Source: Pegoplata infirma (lineage: Eukaryota; Arthropoda; Insecta; Diptera; Anthomyiidae). From it: DNA of 64,000 bases. The stretch is from assembly GCA_963921195.1 (NCBI GenBank), contig OY992536.1:178692995-178756994 (forward strand). Reading direction: 5' to 3'. How positions within the stretch are numbered: position 1 is the first letter of the stretch; every line of letters starts with the position of its first letter. This document shows, in pieces, positions 1 to 9,659 of this stretch. The position numbers and the translations under genes were made by a program. The notes beneath the pieces were generated by a model. That model worked only from the letters and a program-made list of their open reading frames with translations. It did not search any database and was not told the origin of the DNA.

Positions 1-850
1 ATGAAATTGAGAATTTATGACTCCTAGTAAAAAATATTTTTTTTCGAACTCCACCAATTTAGTTCGTATTTTCGAACAAATATATCAGTGGTGCTAATTT
101 AGTCAACTAAGGAAAAATCGAAATCAAAATGTATTTAAATATTGTATAAAACATATTTTTAGTAATCGTTTTTTTTTTTTAATAAAATTGATTTTTAAAT
201 TTATATTGTGGCAATTAAAGACTCACTGATAAGATAAATTGGTTGATTTTTATTTGATATTTTAAAACCAATATTTAAAATAAATTTAGGTATTCATTAA
301 GTTTTTAAAATAAGTATTTTTTTAAATTTTTTTATTCTCATATATGGTATATATATGAGCAAGTCCAATGGAAATTTAACTGGCGGATCACTGATTTTGT
401 TAATTTTTAGTTATTTTATAGTTAATTGATTAAAAACATAATTTTTTTTAATACTTTGGAAGTAAATGTCGTTTAAAAAACGCTTTCTTTGAAATATTGA
501 CTTCTAGACAGATTTTTAGTAATTGTTTTTACTCCGAAACCAATAGTCCTTCAAAAAACTTTTAAAAAATATATTATAGATAAAATTATGAAAATCTAAA
601 GTGTTAAAAAAAAAAAAAAAAAAATAAAAAACAATATTTAAATGCCCTTTTTTACTGGCATAGATTTCCAAAACAAAATTCTGTATTTAAGTTTTGAATG
701 TTCTTTTAATGCTGTTAAAGGTGTTTTCAGGGAGGTTTTTTCGTATTTTTGAGCAATAAATTTAAATATTTTTAAAATATCAAATAAAAATTAACCAATT
801 AATTTTATTAAAAAAAAAATAAATTAAAAAATTTTAATTTTTGAACAATT
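1..850. other. AT-rich stretch without a recognisable gene
   Basis: Homopolymer-rich A/T sequence with poly-A and poly-T runs (for example near 608-623) and a short TA-rich tract near 340-358. No open frame of note, no RNA gene and no clear terminal repeat is visible. If the downstream hAT gene starts with a further exon, or its transposon has an intact left end, it would lie here or before the window. I looked for the complement of the right terminus seen at 5302 and did not find it. Confidence 0.5.
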
Positions 851-889
851 TTTTAAAAAATTAATAGTTTGTGAAAAAAAATAAATTTG

Positions 890-1222
890 CAATTTAATTG
901 GTAAAATTTGAATTTGAATTTGCAAGAAAAAATTGTTACAAGGAATTCTAGTGATTTTATGAGAGTTGCGAAAAAAAAAAACTTTTTAAGTGGCATAAAA
1001 CAATTTTTACAAGGAATTCTAGTAAAATGGGAGGTAGCAAAAAGTCTAGAAAGTTCACGAGAATTTCTTGAAAGTTTTATCGAGCCAAAAAAGTTTAAAT
1101 TTACAACTTTATTAGTAAAAAGCTTGTAAAGATACAATAAAGGTCCTAATTTTTATTTGGAATTCTCGTAAAATAGGAGGTATAAAAAATTGCAAGCTTT
1201 TCTTGTAATTTTTTTTAGTGTA
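890..1222 (-). mobile_element. Fragment of TA-flanked MITE family A
   Basis: This stretch carries the signature modules of a MITE family seen again at 8573-9322, 12946-13915 and 18077-19931: repeated TTTACAAGGAATTC-type modules, the block AAAATAGGAGGTA (1170-1182) and a right end TTTTTTTTAGTGTAG. The two modules at 948 and 1013 are internal repeats of the same phrase. The left terminus is not clear, so this is probably a truncated copy. Short open frames on both strands here are by-products of the repeat and are not genes. Confidence 0.5.
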
Positions 1223-1323
1223 GTGTATTTTCTAAAATACAATTGATATTTTTGAAAATAAAATATTAAAAACTAATATTATAAGCTATTAAACAATAAA
1301 CACATGTACATATATCCTCATAG

Positions 1324-1453
1324 AATAAACGTCAAAAAACTATATCAGCTTTTTTTGCTGCATCATCGAAAAAGAAATGTACTGAAAGTAATAACATCAT
1401 TGAAAGTGTTGCTGCGGATACACAGGACTTAGAAAATATTGATCTCGACATTG
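1324..1453 (+). CDS. Candidate upstream coding exon of the hAT transposase
   Basis: After a possible 3' splice site (CCTCATAG ending at 1323) the frame reads NKRQKTISAFFAASSKKKC and onward, ending in a good donor G|GTAAGC at 1454. Basic, aromatic starts of the type KRQKTISxFF are common at the N-terminus of hAT transposases, so the peptide fits. The phase joins exactly to the next exon at 2335, restoring an Asp codon across the junction. There is an in-frame TAG just upstream and no in-frame ATG, so the true start must be in a further upstream exon or has been lost. This exon is an inference from splice signals and phase. Confidence 0.55.
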
Positions 1454-1534
1454 GTAAGCTTGTAAAAGGAAATTAAGTTCTAGATTACGCATATAAAAAA
1501 AGGCTTAGAAATTTCGAAAGAAATGTTATGCTTT

Positions 1535-2250
1535 AACCCATTTCTTACCGGAAATTTAAGCGATGGAATTTATTCCACGAAATCTAAAGGAATAATTGCA
1601 GGCAATTTAATTATTTAAATTTGTCGACGATTTTTTTAGGAACAGCTCCCTTTTTATACCCTCCACTCTAGTAATTGAGGGTATATATAAGTTTGTCATT
1701 TCGTTTGTAACACCTCGGAATATTGGTATAGGACCCCATAAAGTATATATATTCATGATTCTCGATCGATTTTAAGACGATTTAGCGATGTCCGTCTGTT
1801 AAAAACACGCTAACTTTTGAAATACTATACAGAGGCTCCTGAAGTTTGGCATATATGTTGGACATTTACCATGTCAGGTTGGTATTGCAATCCATAGAAA
1901 TCGGTATAGCGGTTCAAAATTTATAAAGAAATGAGTGAATTCCGGCAAGTTTTTTTCTCAAATTTACAATTTAAAATCCCAAAAAAATAGAATTTTATTT
2001 TTCCAAAAATAAATTTTCAAACATTTTTAAAATATTAACTTGTTATAAATATATCTGTTTGTATGAAAATAAAATTCTTCTTTTATTAATAAAATTCTTT
2101 TAAGAATTTAAAATAAAATTTTTTAGAATTTTATTTAAAATTCTTTCTTGAACTTTTTGAAAAATTCAAAAGTGAATTTAATCAATAACAATTTTAATTT
2201 TTATTGTTTTTCCTTGTCTGGTTCAAACACACACTGGTAAGAAATGGGTT
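1535..2250. mobile_element. TIR-bearing MITE inside intron 1 of the transposase gene
   Basis: Matching inverted ends AACCCATTTCTTACCGG (1535-1551) and CTGGTAAGAAATGGGTT (2234-2250) bracket about 716 bp within the putative first intron. The ends differ at one position over 17. Much of the interior is A/T-rich, with several AAAATTC/GAATTTT modules, and it contains a Helentron-type fragment at 1652-1975. The target duplication is not clear. The superfamily is unknown. Confidence 0.55.
1652..1975 (-). mobile_element. Helentron-associated element (HINE-1, DINE-1/mini-me type), truncated
   Basis: Reading on the minus strand this is the 3' part of the element found complete at 25621-26640. It has the terminal hairpin (ATACCCTC around TAGAGTGGAGGGTAT, here 1656-1686), the conserved block with TTATGGGGTCC and a short TATATATA tract, and the ATCGATCGA region next to a GTC motif near 1788. 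Here the (GTCY)n tract is reduced to GTCCGTCTGT. The 5' half with the ATTCGGC hairpin is missing. It is a dead fragment nested in the intronic MITE. Confidence 0.75.
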
Positions 2251-2334
2251 GAATCTTAAAACTACTTCATTTTTGATATTGCCTAGTTATTTTTTTTATA
2301 TAAAACTAAATTCTTAAGAGTTCTTTGTTTATAG

Positions 2335-2439
2335 ATCGACCATCGACATCTGGTGTTAATGCGATAGTAAATATTACCGACGTGGAAGTTGTTGCTATGT
2401 CTGATGATATATCATGTCAAAGTTTAAATAACTCAAATG
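2335..2439 (+). CDS. Candidate second coding exon of the hAT transposase
   Basis: An acceptor (TTTGTTTATAG ending at 2334) is followed by 105 bp open in a frame that reads RPSTSGVNAIVNITDVEVV and onward. It ends before a GT at 2440. The following intron would be only 54 bp (2440-2493), a normal size for flies, with a polypyrimidine run and TTTTTTAG acceptor. Joining G at 2439 to AT at 2494 gives an Asp codon and continues into the main exon, so phases agree at both junctions. The donor (G|GTGGGA) is weaker than consensus. Confidence 0.6.
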
Positions 2440-2493
2440 GTGGGAATTTATTTAAAGATTAAGACATTATATTTTCAAGTTTTTATTTTTTAG

Positions 2494-4757
2494 ATAAACA
2501 AACTGCTATTCGATTAGATATTGGAAATTATGTAGGAAAAGAAATTGATAATGCTACAAAAAAAAAACTTTTGACGGAACATTGGGCTCCTTCCAAGGAT
2601 TATAATTTTCCATTTTCCGTCAGAAAAAGTTCTGGAAAAGAAGCGAAAAACTACGTAAGTCAAAAGCACCTAGATATATATAGCGATTGGTTGGTGTTAT
2701 CAAATGAAAAACAAGGTCTTTTCTGTAAATATTGCACAATATTTGTAATGAGAAACGAGGGAGGATATCAGAAAAATGTAGCTTTAAAATCATTGGTAAC
2801 AACTCCTCTCACAAATTTTAAAAATCTGCTCGGCTTAAAAAGCGATTTAGAGAGTCACTCTAAATGCATTTATCACAAGGACGCTGTTGCTTCAGGAAAA
2901 ATGTTTTTAAAAATGCAACAAAATTATCATCTTGAAATAGGAAATCAAATCGAAAAACAAACTCTTGAAAAAAAAATAGAAAACCGTGAACGTTTGTTAT
3001 CAATAATAAAATCAATTATATTCCTCGGAAAAAACAATATTCCTCTACGTGGACATCGTGACGATGGTCGTTTAATTTCAACGACAAATACAGGCTCGGA
3101 AGGAAATTTTCGTGAACTCTTACGGTTTCGAATAGATGCTGGGGATAAAGCGTTAGAAAATCATATAAACACATCTCCATTAAATGCTAGTTATATTTCC
3201 AAAACGACTCAAAATAATTTGATTGATTGTTGCCATAGTTATGTTTTAGAAAAAATACTTAAAAGTGTATCGCAATCAAAATTCTATTCAATTATTTTCG
3301 ACGAAACTACTGACGTGTCAGGGAGAAGTCAAATTTCAATGATTTTAAGGTATTTTAATGAAAATGAAAACGTAGTCAAAGAAGATTTCGTGGGGTTTGT
3401 AGACGCATTTCAAGAAGCATCTAAGTTTACTCCAGACGACGTTGAAATTTCTATTGATGCAAATACGCTATCTACTATTATAATTAAAATGCTTCAACAA
3501 TTTGGCGTAGATATACAAAATTGTGTAGGAATTGGAACCGATGGGTGTCCTCTGATGATCGCAGAAAAGGGAACTGTAAAAAAAATACAGAAGACGGCAA
3601 TAAATGCAAAGCAAACGCCATGTTATTCACATAAATTGAATATATCCATATCTAGAAGCAACAAAGTAGCCATAATACAGAAAGTTACATCATTTGTAAA
3701 GGAAGCAACAAAATTTTTTAAAACTCATCACCCGAAACGTAACGCTGTTTTAAGTAAATATTTAGGGTCTAAATTATCTCCATTATGCGAGACTAGATGG
3801 GTAGATCGCCATGATTCCATTTTGCAATTTTCCACAAGCATTGAGCAAATAATAGAAGCTTTAACTAAAATTTCGGAATGGAAAGATAGGGATACATCTT
3901 CTAAAGCCCTATTATTAAGAGACTCGTTAAGTACTTTTGAGTTCATTTGTGCACTCCTTATGCTCAGTGAAATACTAACTATCACCCAACCATTGAGTGT
4001 CACTCTGCAGAAAAAAGATATTGATCTTCAAAAAGGATCAAATTTACTAGAAATTTTGGTAATGACATTACAGGAAAAGAGATGTAATGCTGAAACCCAT
4101 TTTGAAGAAATATTTGAGAAGGCGAAAACTATTTGTATTAAAATGGATATTCCCATTGAGAAGCCTCGATCCGCAAGGAATCACCCAATTGAAAATATAG
4201 AAGAATATTATAGGGTTTCCGGTTACATTCCTCTTATTGAAACAATTTTAGAAGATCTAAAGACCCGATTTTCAAATGACGTTTTAAATGTTTTTAATGT
4301 GCCTAAACTACTGCCACAAAATATCAGAAAGTTGACAATTACTGAGTTAAAAAATTTACTTCCACAACTTGCCGATAATTTTTTTAAATTTGAAAAAATG
4401 GACAGCAAACTGATTACATCTAAGCTTGAAGCCGAACTTGTTCATTGGCAAAAGAAATGGCAACTCTCTGAAGATCTTCCAGATAGCTGTGTTAATGCTT
4501 TAATAAGCTGTGATGAAGATATTTATCCCAATTTGAGAATAATTTTAAAAATATTTGTGTCAATGCCAGTCAGTAATGCTACAGCTGAGAGATCATTTTC
4601 AACTCTACGCAGAATTAAGACATGGCTCAGATCAACCATGTCGGAAGAAAGGCTTAATGGGTTGGCCATAATTAATATCCATAAAGAAGTTGAAATAAAT
4701 CCGAGGGAAGTGCTTGAAATATTTGCGTCAAAAGGGCAACATCGGTTATTAATTTAA
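2494..4757 (+). CDS. hAT-superfamily transposase (ZMYM1-like, TTF zinc finger, DUF4371 type), main exon
   Basis: This 753-codon open exon encodes a hAT transposase, the enzyme that excises and reinserts hAT DNA transposons and leaves 8-bp target duplications; it acts in the nucleus. Counting from codon 2571 (the frame is open back to 2494), a TTF-type zinc finger is visible at C52/C55 with H96/H102. The RNase-H-like core shows the first Asp in FDETTD (D244), the second in IGTDG (D324) followed by CYSH (351-354), and the RW motif at 409-410. The C-terminal dimerisation domain reads NATAERSFSTLRR (669-681) with the presumed catalytic Glu at 673. The three acidic residues and the core motifs are intact and no frameshift or stop interrupts the exon. 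The length suits full-length members once the upstream exons are added (about 830 residues). The nearest described proteins are the insect zinc finger MYM-type protein 1-like group, from knowledge of the family. An ATG start is absent; the TTG at 2571 is not a credible start in a eukaryote. Confidence 0.93.
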
Positions 4758-4762
4758 ATAAA
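4757..4762 (+). terminator. AATAAA polyadenylation signal overlapping the stop codon
   Basis: The stop codon TAA at 4755-4757 runs directly into AATAAA, giving a very short 3' UTR if used. A second cluster of A/T-rich signals follows near 5096-5104 (AATAAAAAAAACC). The signal is seen in the sequence; its use is inferred. Confidence 0.45.
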
Positions 4763-5302
4763 ACAGTTTTTTGTTAACTATATCATATTATTGAGTTTTC
4801 GTCTTTATAATTTTTTTTTATCTTTATTTAAACACTGATTTTGATCGAATTTTAAATTAAATTTTTATGTATATTTGTGAATTATTTGTTGAGTTTTTTT
4901 TTAGTTTTTTTTTTTTTATATTTTTATATTTTTACACACTGGTCTCTATTTAATTGAATTGTTTTTTATTAACTTTTTGTTTCTGCATTATTTTTTTAAA
5001 CTATATTTTAACATTGTGATGGTATTTTTTTTTAAACTATTTTTTAAGTTTTAATGTATATTTATTTTTTTGGACATGCATATATTTAAAAAAGAAGCAA
5101 TAAAAAAAACCTGAATTAATTTATATGTGGTTTTTTATTAAAAAAAATTAACTTTATTAAATCATCACCACCCCCCCCCCCCCCTTCCACAAAAAAAAAA
5201 TATTGCTTTCCAAACAACTCAGTTGTAATATCCGTTCTTGCAAAAAAAAAATTTTCGTGACTAAATCTCCCCCCCCAAATGGAAATCCTGGATCCGCGCC
5301 TG
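4758..5302 (+). mobile_element. 3' non-coding end and right terminus of the hAT transposon
   Basis: After the stop codon the sequence is T-rich, then holds a poly-C run (5169-5184), a second C run near 5271-5277, and ends in ATCCTGGATCCGCGCCTG at 5302. The complement begins CAGGCGCGGATCCAGG followed by a G run, which is the usual form of a hAT terminus (CAG start). The next eight bases TACTGGAC (5303-5310) would be the target duplication. No matching left terminus or second TACTGGAC is in the window, so the left end is upstream of position 1 or lost. Confidence 0.65.
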
Positions 5303-5830
5303 TACTGGACCGATTGCAGCAAAATTGATACCAGTCATAGCTGAAGTAATTTTGAGCTTAAGTTTGGAAACTGGACCCTACATGTCCAATAAGGGCACCA
5401 CTAGGGGCCTTTAAAGTAGGACATGTTTAGTACACAAAAACTTTAAATGCTTTAAAATCATCAACTTTAAATGCGTGTAAAATAAAATCTAGCTCTGACC
5501 TAAAAAAATGCCTTGAGGGTTTTGTTATGGAAAACATCAGCTTTCATTTGCTTTTGGTTTCATCCCATTCCGATTCCGAAAGTTCGATTTTGTATCACTG
5601 TGTAATTATAAAAAAAGATCGCCAACTTCAAATGCATGTAAAAAAAAATTCTAGCGCTGAACTAAAAAAAGCCTCTAGGGGTTTATAATGTAATATGTCA
5701 ACTTTCATTTGCTTTTGGTTTCATCCCATTCCGATGTTTGTGTTATCAAACATTTGCAGATTTATTTATGTAAAATTCAAAAAAGACATCTCCTGAAGTG
5801 CTGCGAGAACATAGAAATGGGGCGTATCAC
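5303..5830 (+). repeat. Dispersed repeat with a 160-bp tandem duplication
   Basis: The part just right of the hAT end (5303-5400) resembles 7215-7320: both have ACTGGACCGAT or ACAGGACCGAT, then TTTTGAGCTTAAGT and a GGAGCCC/GGACCC motif. Further on, two related units start near 5461 and 5622. Both run from AACTTTAAATGC-like sequence to the phrase CTTTTGGTTTCATCCCATTC. No coding potential is seen. Confidence 0.5.
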
Positions 5831-6331
5831 TAGAGCTGCAAAACTATCGATAGTCGTCCCAGTCGATATTTTCGATAGTTTGTTTTTAAACTATCGATAC
5901 TATCGATAGTATCGGATATTTTAAGGAATTGTAAGATTTTGCGTAAAATTATTTTTTTTTATTACAACTTGGTACTTCTGAACACACAAATGACATTTTT
6001 TGGCGTTCACTGCAATTTCAGTCTATTTTAACTAACTACGGCGATCTTCCACCATGGCCTGCTTGTTCTGTTTGGACCTTAAATTTCGCAATAACAATAA
6101 CACGAGATTACTATCGTTGCATTAATACTTCAAAAAGTAGAATTATTCCAAAATGATATAAAGATTTTTAAAATGGTTCACTTTTTGATTAAGTTTTCAG
6201 CAAGTGACAATCTTTTTGAAGCGAATATTTTTTCGGCGATAGTATCGCTATCGGATAAATACTATCGATAGTCCTTTTAAAATAAAACTATCGGTACTTT
6301 CGATAGTACCATCGATAGTTTTGCAGCTCTA
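5831..6331. mobile_element. hAT-type MITE with TATCGATA subterminal repeats
   Basis: The 501-bp element begins TAGAGCTGCAAAACTATCGA and ends in its exact inverted repeat (about 21 bp perfect). It is flanked by a perfect 8-bp duplication, CGTATCAC (5823-5830 and 6332-6339), which is diagnostic of hAT transposition. Both subterminal regions are filled with ACTATCGATAGT-like palindromes, of which several are exact TATCGATA. The interior has no coding capacity, so it needs a transposase in trans. TATCGATA is also the known DRE motif bound by the BED-finger protein DREF. Confidence 0.92.
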
Positions 6332-6339
6332 CGTATCAC

Positions 6340-7074
6340 ACTCTGAATACCATTTTGATTGTTAAGCCTTATTCTCATTCATCATTTTTAACAATTATTT
6401 TTTTTTTCAAAACCCAACTTTTGCTAAAAGGGTTAATAGTTTCCCCAAAAAATTTTCATTAAATTTCGTGTTTATGTTACGGTTTCAATGTTTTGTTTAT
6501 TTAAGGTAATAAAGTTTTCTCACTGTAGTCTTTGTTTCTGTTTTTTTGGTTAACAGTTAACAACAATAACTTTTATGTTTCTTACGAAAATGTGTCGAAA
6601 TGAAAACAGAGAGGGGTGGGGAAAAACTGCAAAGAAAAACCCCAAAATATCGTTAAGGTTACTAGTGAAATAACCAATTTGTACGAATTTACTCAAACAA
6701 TCTGCACTGGCAAATATTTAGATACAATCGTTACATTTCTTTTTCATGTCTCTGTCGTTGGTACATGAATGAAACTGTCTTTATGTTTCGACTGCTCCTG
6801 TTTATTATACGAATGTTGTGCAAATAAAAACATGTTCAAGTATCATAATGGGAATTGTTAGTTTTTGTTTTACAAACATTTAGTTGGAAAGACGAAAACT
6901 TAAAAAACAAAAAAAAAAACAGACGTTTGTAGCCAATTTTAGGCAATATAATTTTAAAAGGCTTTCGGTGTTTGTAATTGTGGTGTTGATTTAGAGGGCT
7001 AAATGAATTGTGCTATTGAATTTACTTGGGGTGAAAAATTTTGATTTTGAATATGAATTTTTATACAACAAAAA
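6340..7074. other. No gene recognised
   Basis: Mixed A/T-rich sequence with less repeat structure than its surroundings. It contains no long open frame, no tRNA-like boxes and no clear inverted ends. It may be older host intergenic DNA. Confidence 0.4.
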
Positions 7075-8016
7075 TTAAGCTTCGCAGATTTTGAGAAATT
7101 TTTTTATAGAAAAAGTCTCAGATTTCAAGATTTTTACAGAAAAAAATGAGTCTTCAAATTTTTTAATACATAATAAGGCTGCACAGTGGGAGATTTGGCT
7201 AACTTTTCATTCGGTAAGTACAGGACCGATAGCCATGAATTTTTGAATGGCTATAGCTAACGTATTTTCGAGCTTAAGTATGGAGGTTGGAGCCCAGCGG
7301 TTAAACGGGCGAGGAACTAGAAGTCCCATAATTTAAAATGGCGGCAGAGCTGTTAATATTGCGCCCTCAAGCCCCATCCAAAATTGACATATTTTTGACC
7401 AAAAAAATTGAATTTAACCCGAAAATAGACTTTAATATTGAATGGAGCTGTAGATGCTTTATCATTTGAGTTGTTACCACCTTGCGGGAATTTTTAACAC
7501 AGCCTTTGTTGTGGGCGTGGCGGCAAAAATTGCAAAAAATCCTATTTTTGGAAATTTTAGGAAATAAATTGGGAATTCGGGGATTTAATGCATCAAATCT
7601 TAAAAACATTTCTATTAGTAAAATGATCTTACTAAGACCTATTTAAATACCAAATTTCATGACGTTGTACCTGACTTTTTCTATAGAAAAATGTTTCAGA
7701 ATATTACAAATTAACGATTTGTTTTAAAGAAAAAGCGGATTCTAAGGCATTTTTTATAGAAAAAGTCTCAGATTCTAACCCGTCAGCTCCACCTTCGATA
7801 ATTATGCAACAAACACACACAAAACAATAACAAATTTTTGTTTGTTGTTTTTGTTTAGTGTGTGTTTGTTGCTTTATGTTTACATAATTATGGAAGGTGG
7901 AACTGAGGGGCAAGATATTTTTTCTTTAGAAAAATTCTCGGATCCTAAGACATTTTTTCTATAGAAATGGTCTCATATTCTGAGACAGTTTTCCTAAAGA
8001 AAAGTTTAAGATTCTG
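7075..8016. repeat. Degenerate 35-bp minisatellite, first block
   Basis: Diverged units of the array described at 9660-12125 occur at 7080-7165, 7680-7780 and 7912-8015 (GAAAAAGTCTCAGATT, CTGAGACAGTTTTCC and similar). Two foreign pieces interrupt it: 7186-7675, related to 5303-5400, and a hairpin at 7780-7910. The two blocks together suggest one array once spanning about 5 kb. Confidence 0.65.
7780..7910. mobile_element. Small palindromic insertion (about 130 bp)
   Basis: The ends CTCCACCTTC...ATAATTATG and CATAATTATGGAAGGTGGA are inverted. The interior arms AACAAACACACAC and GTGTGTGTTTGTTG also pair. It interrupts the minisatellite and probably is a small MITE. No target duplication could be fixed. 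Confidence 0.5.
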
Positions 8017-8017
8017 A

Positions 8018-8110
8018 GTAGTGTTTGGGGTCCGGGAATTCCCGGGAAAACTGTTACGGGAATTCCCGGGAATTTTTTATTTTTCCCGGGAAGTCCGGCA
8101 ATTTTATAAA
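8018..8110 (+). mobile_element. Possible end of a hAT-like element with CCGGGAATTCCCGGG repeats
   Basis: TAGTGTTTGGGGTCCGGGAA is followed by three CCGGGAATTCCCGGG-type palindromes. The layout (TAGTG start, dense subterminal palindromes) parallels the certain hAT MITE at 18254-18768, which starts TAGTGCC and has ACCGGGAATACCGGT palindromes. A matching right end was not found, so this is likely a truncated relic. Confidence 0.4.
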
Positions 8111-8271
8111 ATTAAACTTTTTACATTTAATTTTTAATATATTGTACCAGAAAAATTGTTAAATTGTTTAAAAAGTGTCCGCTTAAAATAGCATATTTAG
8201 AAAAATAAAAAAGATGTTCGGGATTTAAAATTTTTAATGAATAAAAAATGTGTGTGTGTGATCAATCAATG

Positions 8272-8470
8272 ATCAATTATTTTATTTTTTATTCTTTATA
8301 TTTATTTACAACTCATTTTTAATAAATTCCACCTAACCTAGAACTGGTAACAATGACCGTCGTCTCGTTGTAGCGAAAAAAAACCAAGGGTTCTGGTGGG
8401 AATCGAACCCATGACCCCCACGTTGAAAGGCTAGCACGCTACCAACTAGCCTACGGGGGCCCCCGTAATG
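8272..8470 (-). mobile_element. tRNA-derived SINE, copy 1
   Basis: On the minus strand a tRNA-like head carries an A box (TAGGCTAGTTGG, complement of 8442-8453) and a perfect B box (GGTTCGATTCC, 8399-8409). A tRNA-unrelated body follows, then a tail rich in A/T. The same structure recurs at 60225-60422 with few differences, in the same orientation. Transcription would be by RNA polymerase III, and mobility depends on a LINE enzyme in trans. The A/T tail begins after AATTTATTAAAAATGAG. The family name is unknown to me. Confidence 0.8.
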
Positions 8471-8572
8471 AATTAATGAATATTTTGCTCCAAAAAGCAA
8501 CAAAAATTTTGTTCCTGAAGTTTTAAAACATTTTTCGGTACTTGGAAATTTTCCAATTTTAATTTTTTTTCC

Positions 8573-9322
8573 TACACACAAAAAAAAACTTTGTCAATTT
8601 ACAAGAAAAGTTTCGTAATCCCATTTTACCAACGTTTGACATTTTTCCTTGTTTTTTAACAAACAATTTTCGATCTAAATTTACATTTTTTTTGTAATAT
8701 TAAAGTTTTTCTTGTATTTTTTTTAATTAATCCAACAATCAGGAAATTGCCCCAACGAATGCAGTGCATTGTGTTGATATCAGGAAAAATAGATATGAGA
8801 GGGAGGAAAGAGGAAGTAGTGTTTGTGAATATTTGACTTGAACATTTCTAGATTCAATGTGTTGGGGAAGACAAAAACACGCGCTCGGGGTATGATTTCG
8901 CTTATCTCAGCAGAACATTTCCCATGGCAATATCGATAGAACAGTGTCACACAACCCACATTCCGACGATGTCATTAATAAGCTTCACCGCCCACCTTTG
9001 CACACGGTTCAGAAGATTCAGAATACAAATTTCCAAGATTTTTTACAAAAAAATCTAGTAAATTAACGAGAATTTCTGGTAAGTTTTATTTCGCCAAAAA
9101 GTTGTAAATTTACGATTTTTACGAAACCTTCTTGTAAGTTTTATCGCGTCAAAAAATTGTAAATTTACAGTTTTTTTTGGTAAAAAGCTTGTCAAATTAC
9201 AAAATTATTGGTAAAAAGCTTGTAAAATAACAAGGAATTCTTGTAAAAAAGGAGGTAGCAAAAAAAAAAAAAAGTTACAAACTTTTCTAATAATTTTACA
9301 AAGGGTTTTTTTGCTTGTGTGG
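8573..9322. mobile_element. MITE family A copy carrying a LINE relic
   Basis: The left end ACACACAAAAAAAAACTTTG and the right end TTTTTTGCTTGTGTGG are inverted, with CAATTTACAAGAAAAG and the complementary arrangement inside. The block AAAAAGGAGGTAGCAAA (9246-9262) and modules TTGTAAATTTACGATTTTT match the family. A more GC-rich insert from 8745 to 9018 is foreign and encodes the LINE remnant listed separately. Confidence 0.6.
8780..9012 (-). pseudogene. Jockey-type LINE reverse transcriptase C-terminal relic
   Basis: On the minus strand one frame begins LNRVQRWAVKLINDI (from 9012). After a deletion and frame change another reads FYRYCHGKCSAEISEIIPRA and then NTLNLEMFKSN followed by YFLFPPSHIYFS and a stop at 8782-8780. 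This matches, from knowledge of the family, the extreme C-terminus of jockey-clade LINE reverse transcriptases (LDRVQKRA...FYRYYHGRCS...IIPR...SLFPPS). The copy is dead: it is 5' truncated, has an internal deletion of tens of codons and a frameshift. It sits inside a MITE family A copy, so it inserted into that or was captured by it. Confidence 0.75.
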
Positions 9323-9659
9323 TAAAAACTTGTAAAAATTCGGCTTCGTCAAATATTTTTTTAATGGAAATATTGTGAATTTTGGGGGAATTTATGTGAA
9401 GACAAAGACCTGAGATATCCATATAAATACGAAATAACCTTTATTAAATTTAAGCCGATATATATTTTTTCTATGGACTATATTCCAATTAATTCGGAAG
9501 TTATCGTAATTTTCCCGAAGGTCCACATTGTTTCATAAGGGGACAACAAAATTTTTAATACTCTTATGACCAATAAGCCGTTATTCCCTAACCTTAAAAT
9601 CGTCTCTTTAATATATATTTTAAGTTTCAGGCAAATCGGTTCGTAAGGTTTGAGATACT
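9323..9659. other. No gene recognised
   Basis: A/T-rich sequence between the MITE and the minisatellite. It includes a slightly more balanced stretch (9440-9660) without open frames or repeats that I could match elsewhere in the window. Confidence 0.4.

Noticed and set aside
370..395. Left end of the hAT transposon (GGCGGATCACTG)
   Set aside because: Matches the right terminus over only six or seven bases and lacks the CAG start and the TACTGGAC flank.
4905..5184. LINE or retrogene poly-A tail and poly-C structure
   Set aside because: Homopolymers lie between the transposase stop and a clear hAT terminus, so they belong to the hAT end.
8388..8466. Functional tRNA gene
   Set aside because: The tRNA-like head continues into a conserved non-tRNA body and has a second dispersed copy, so it is a SINE.
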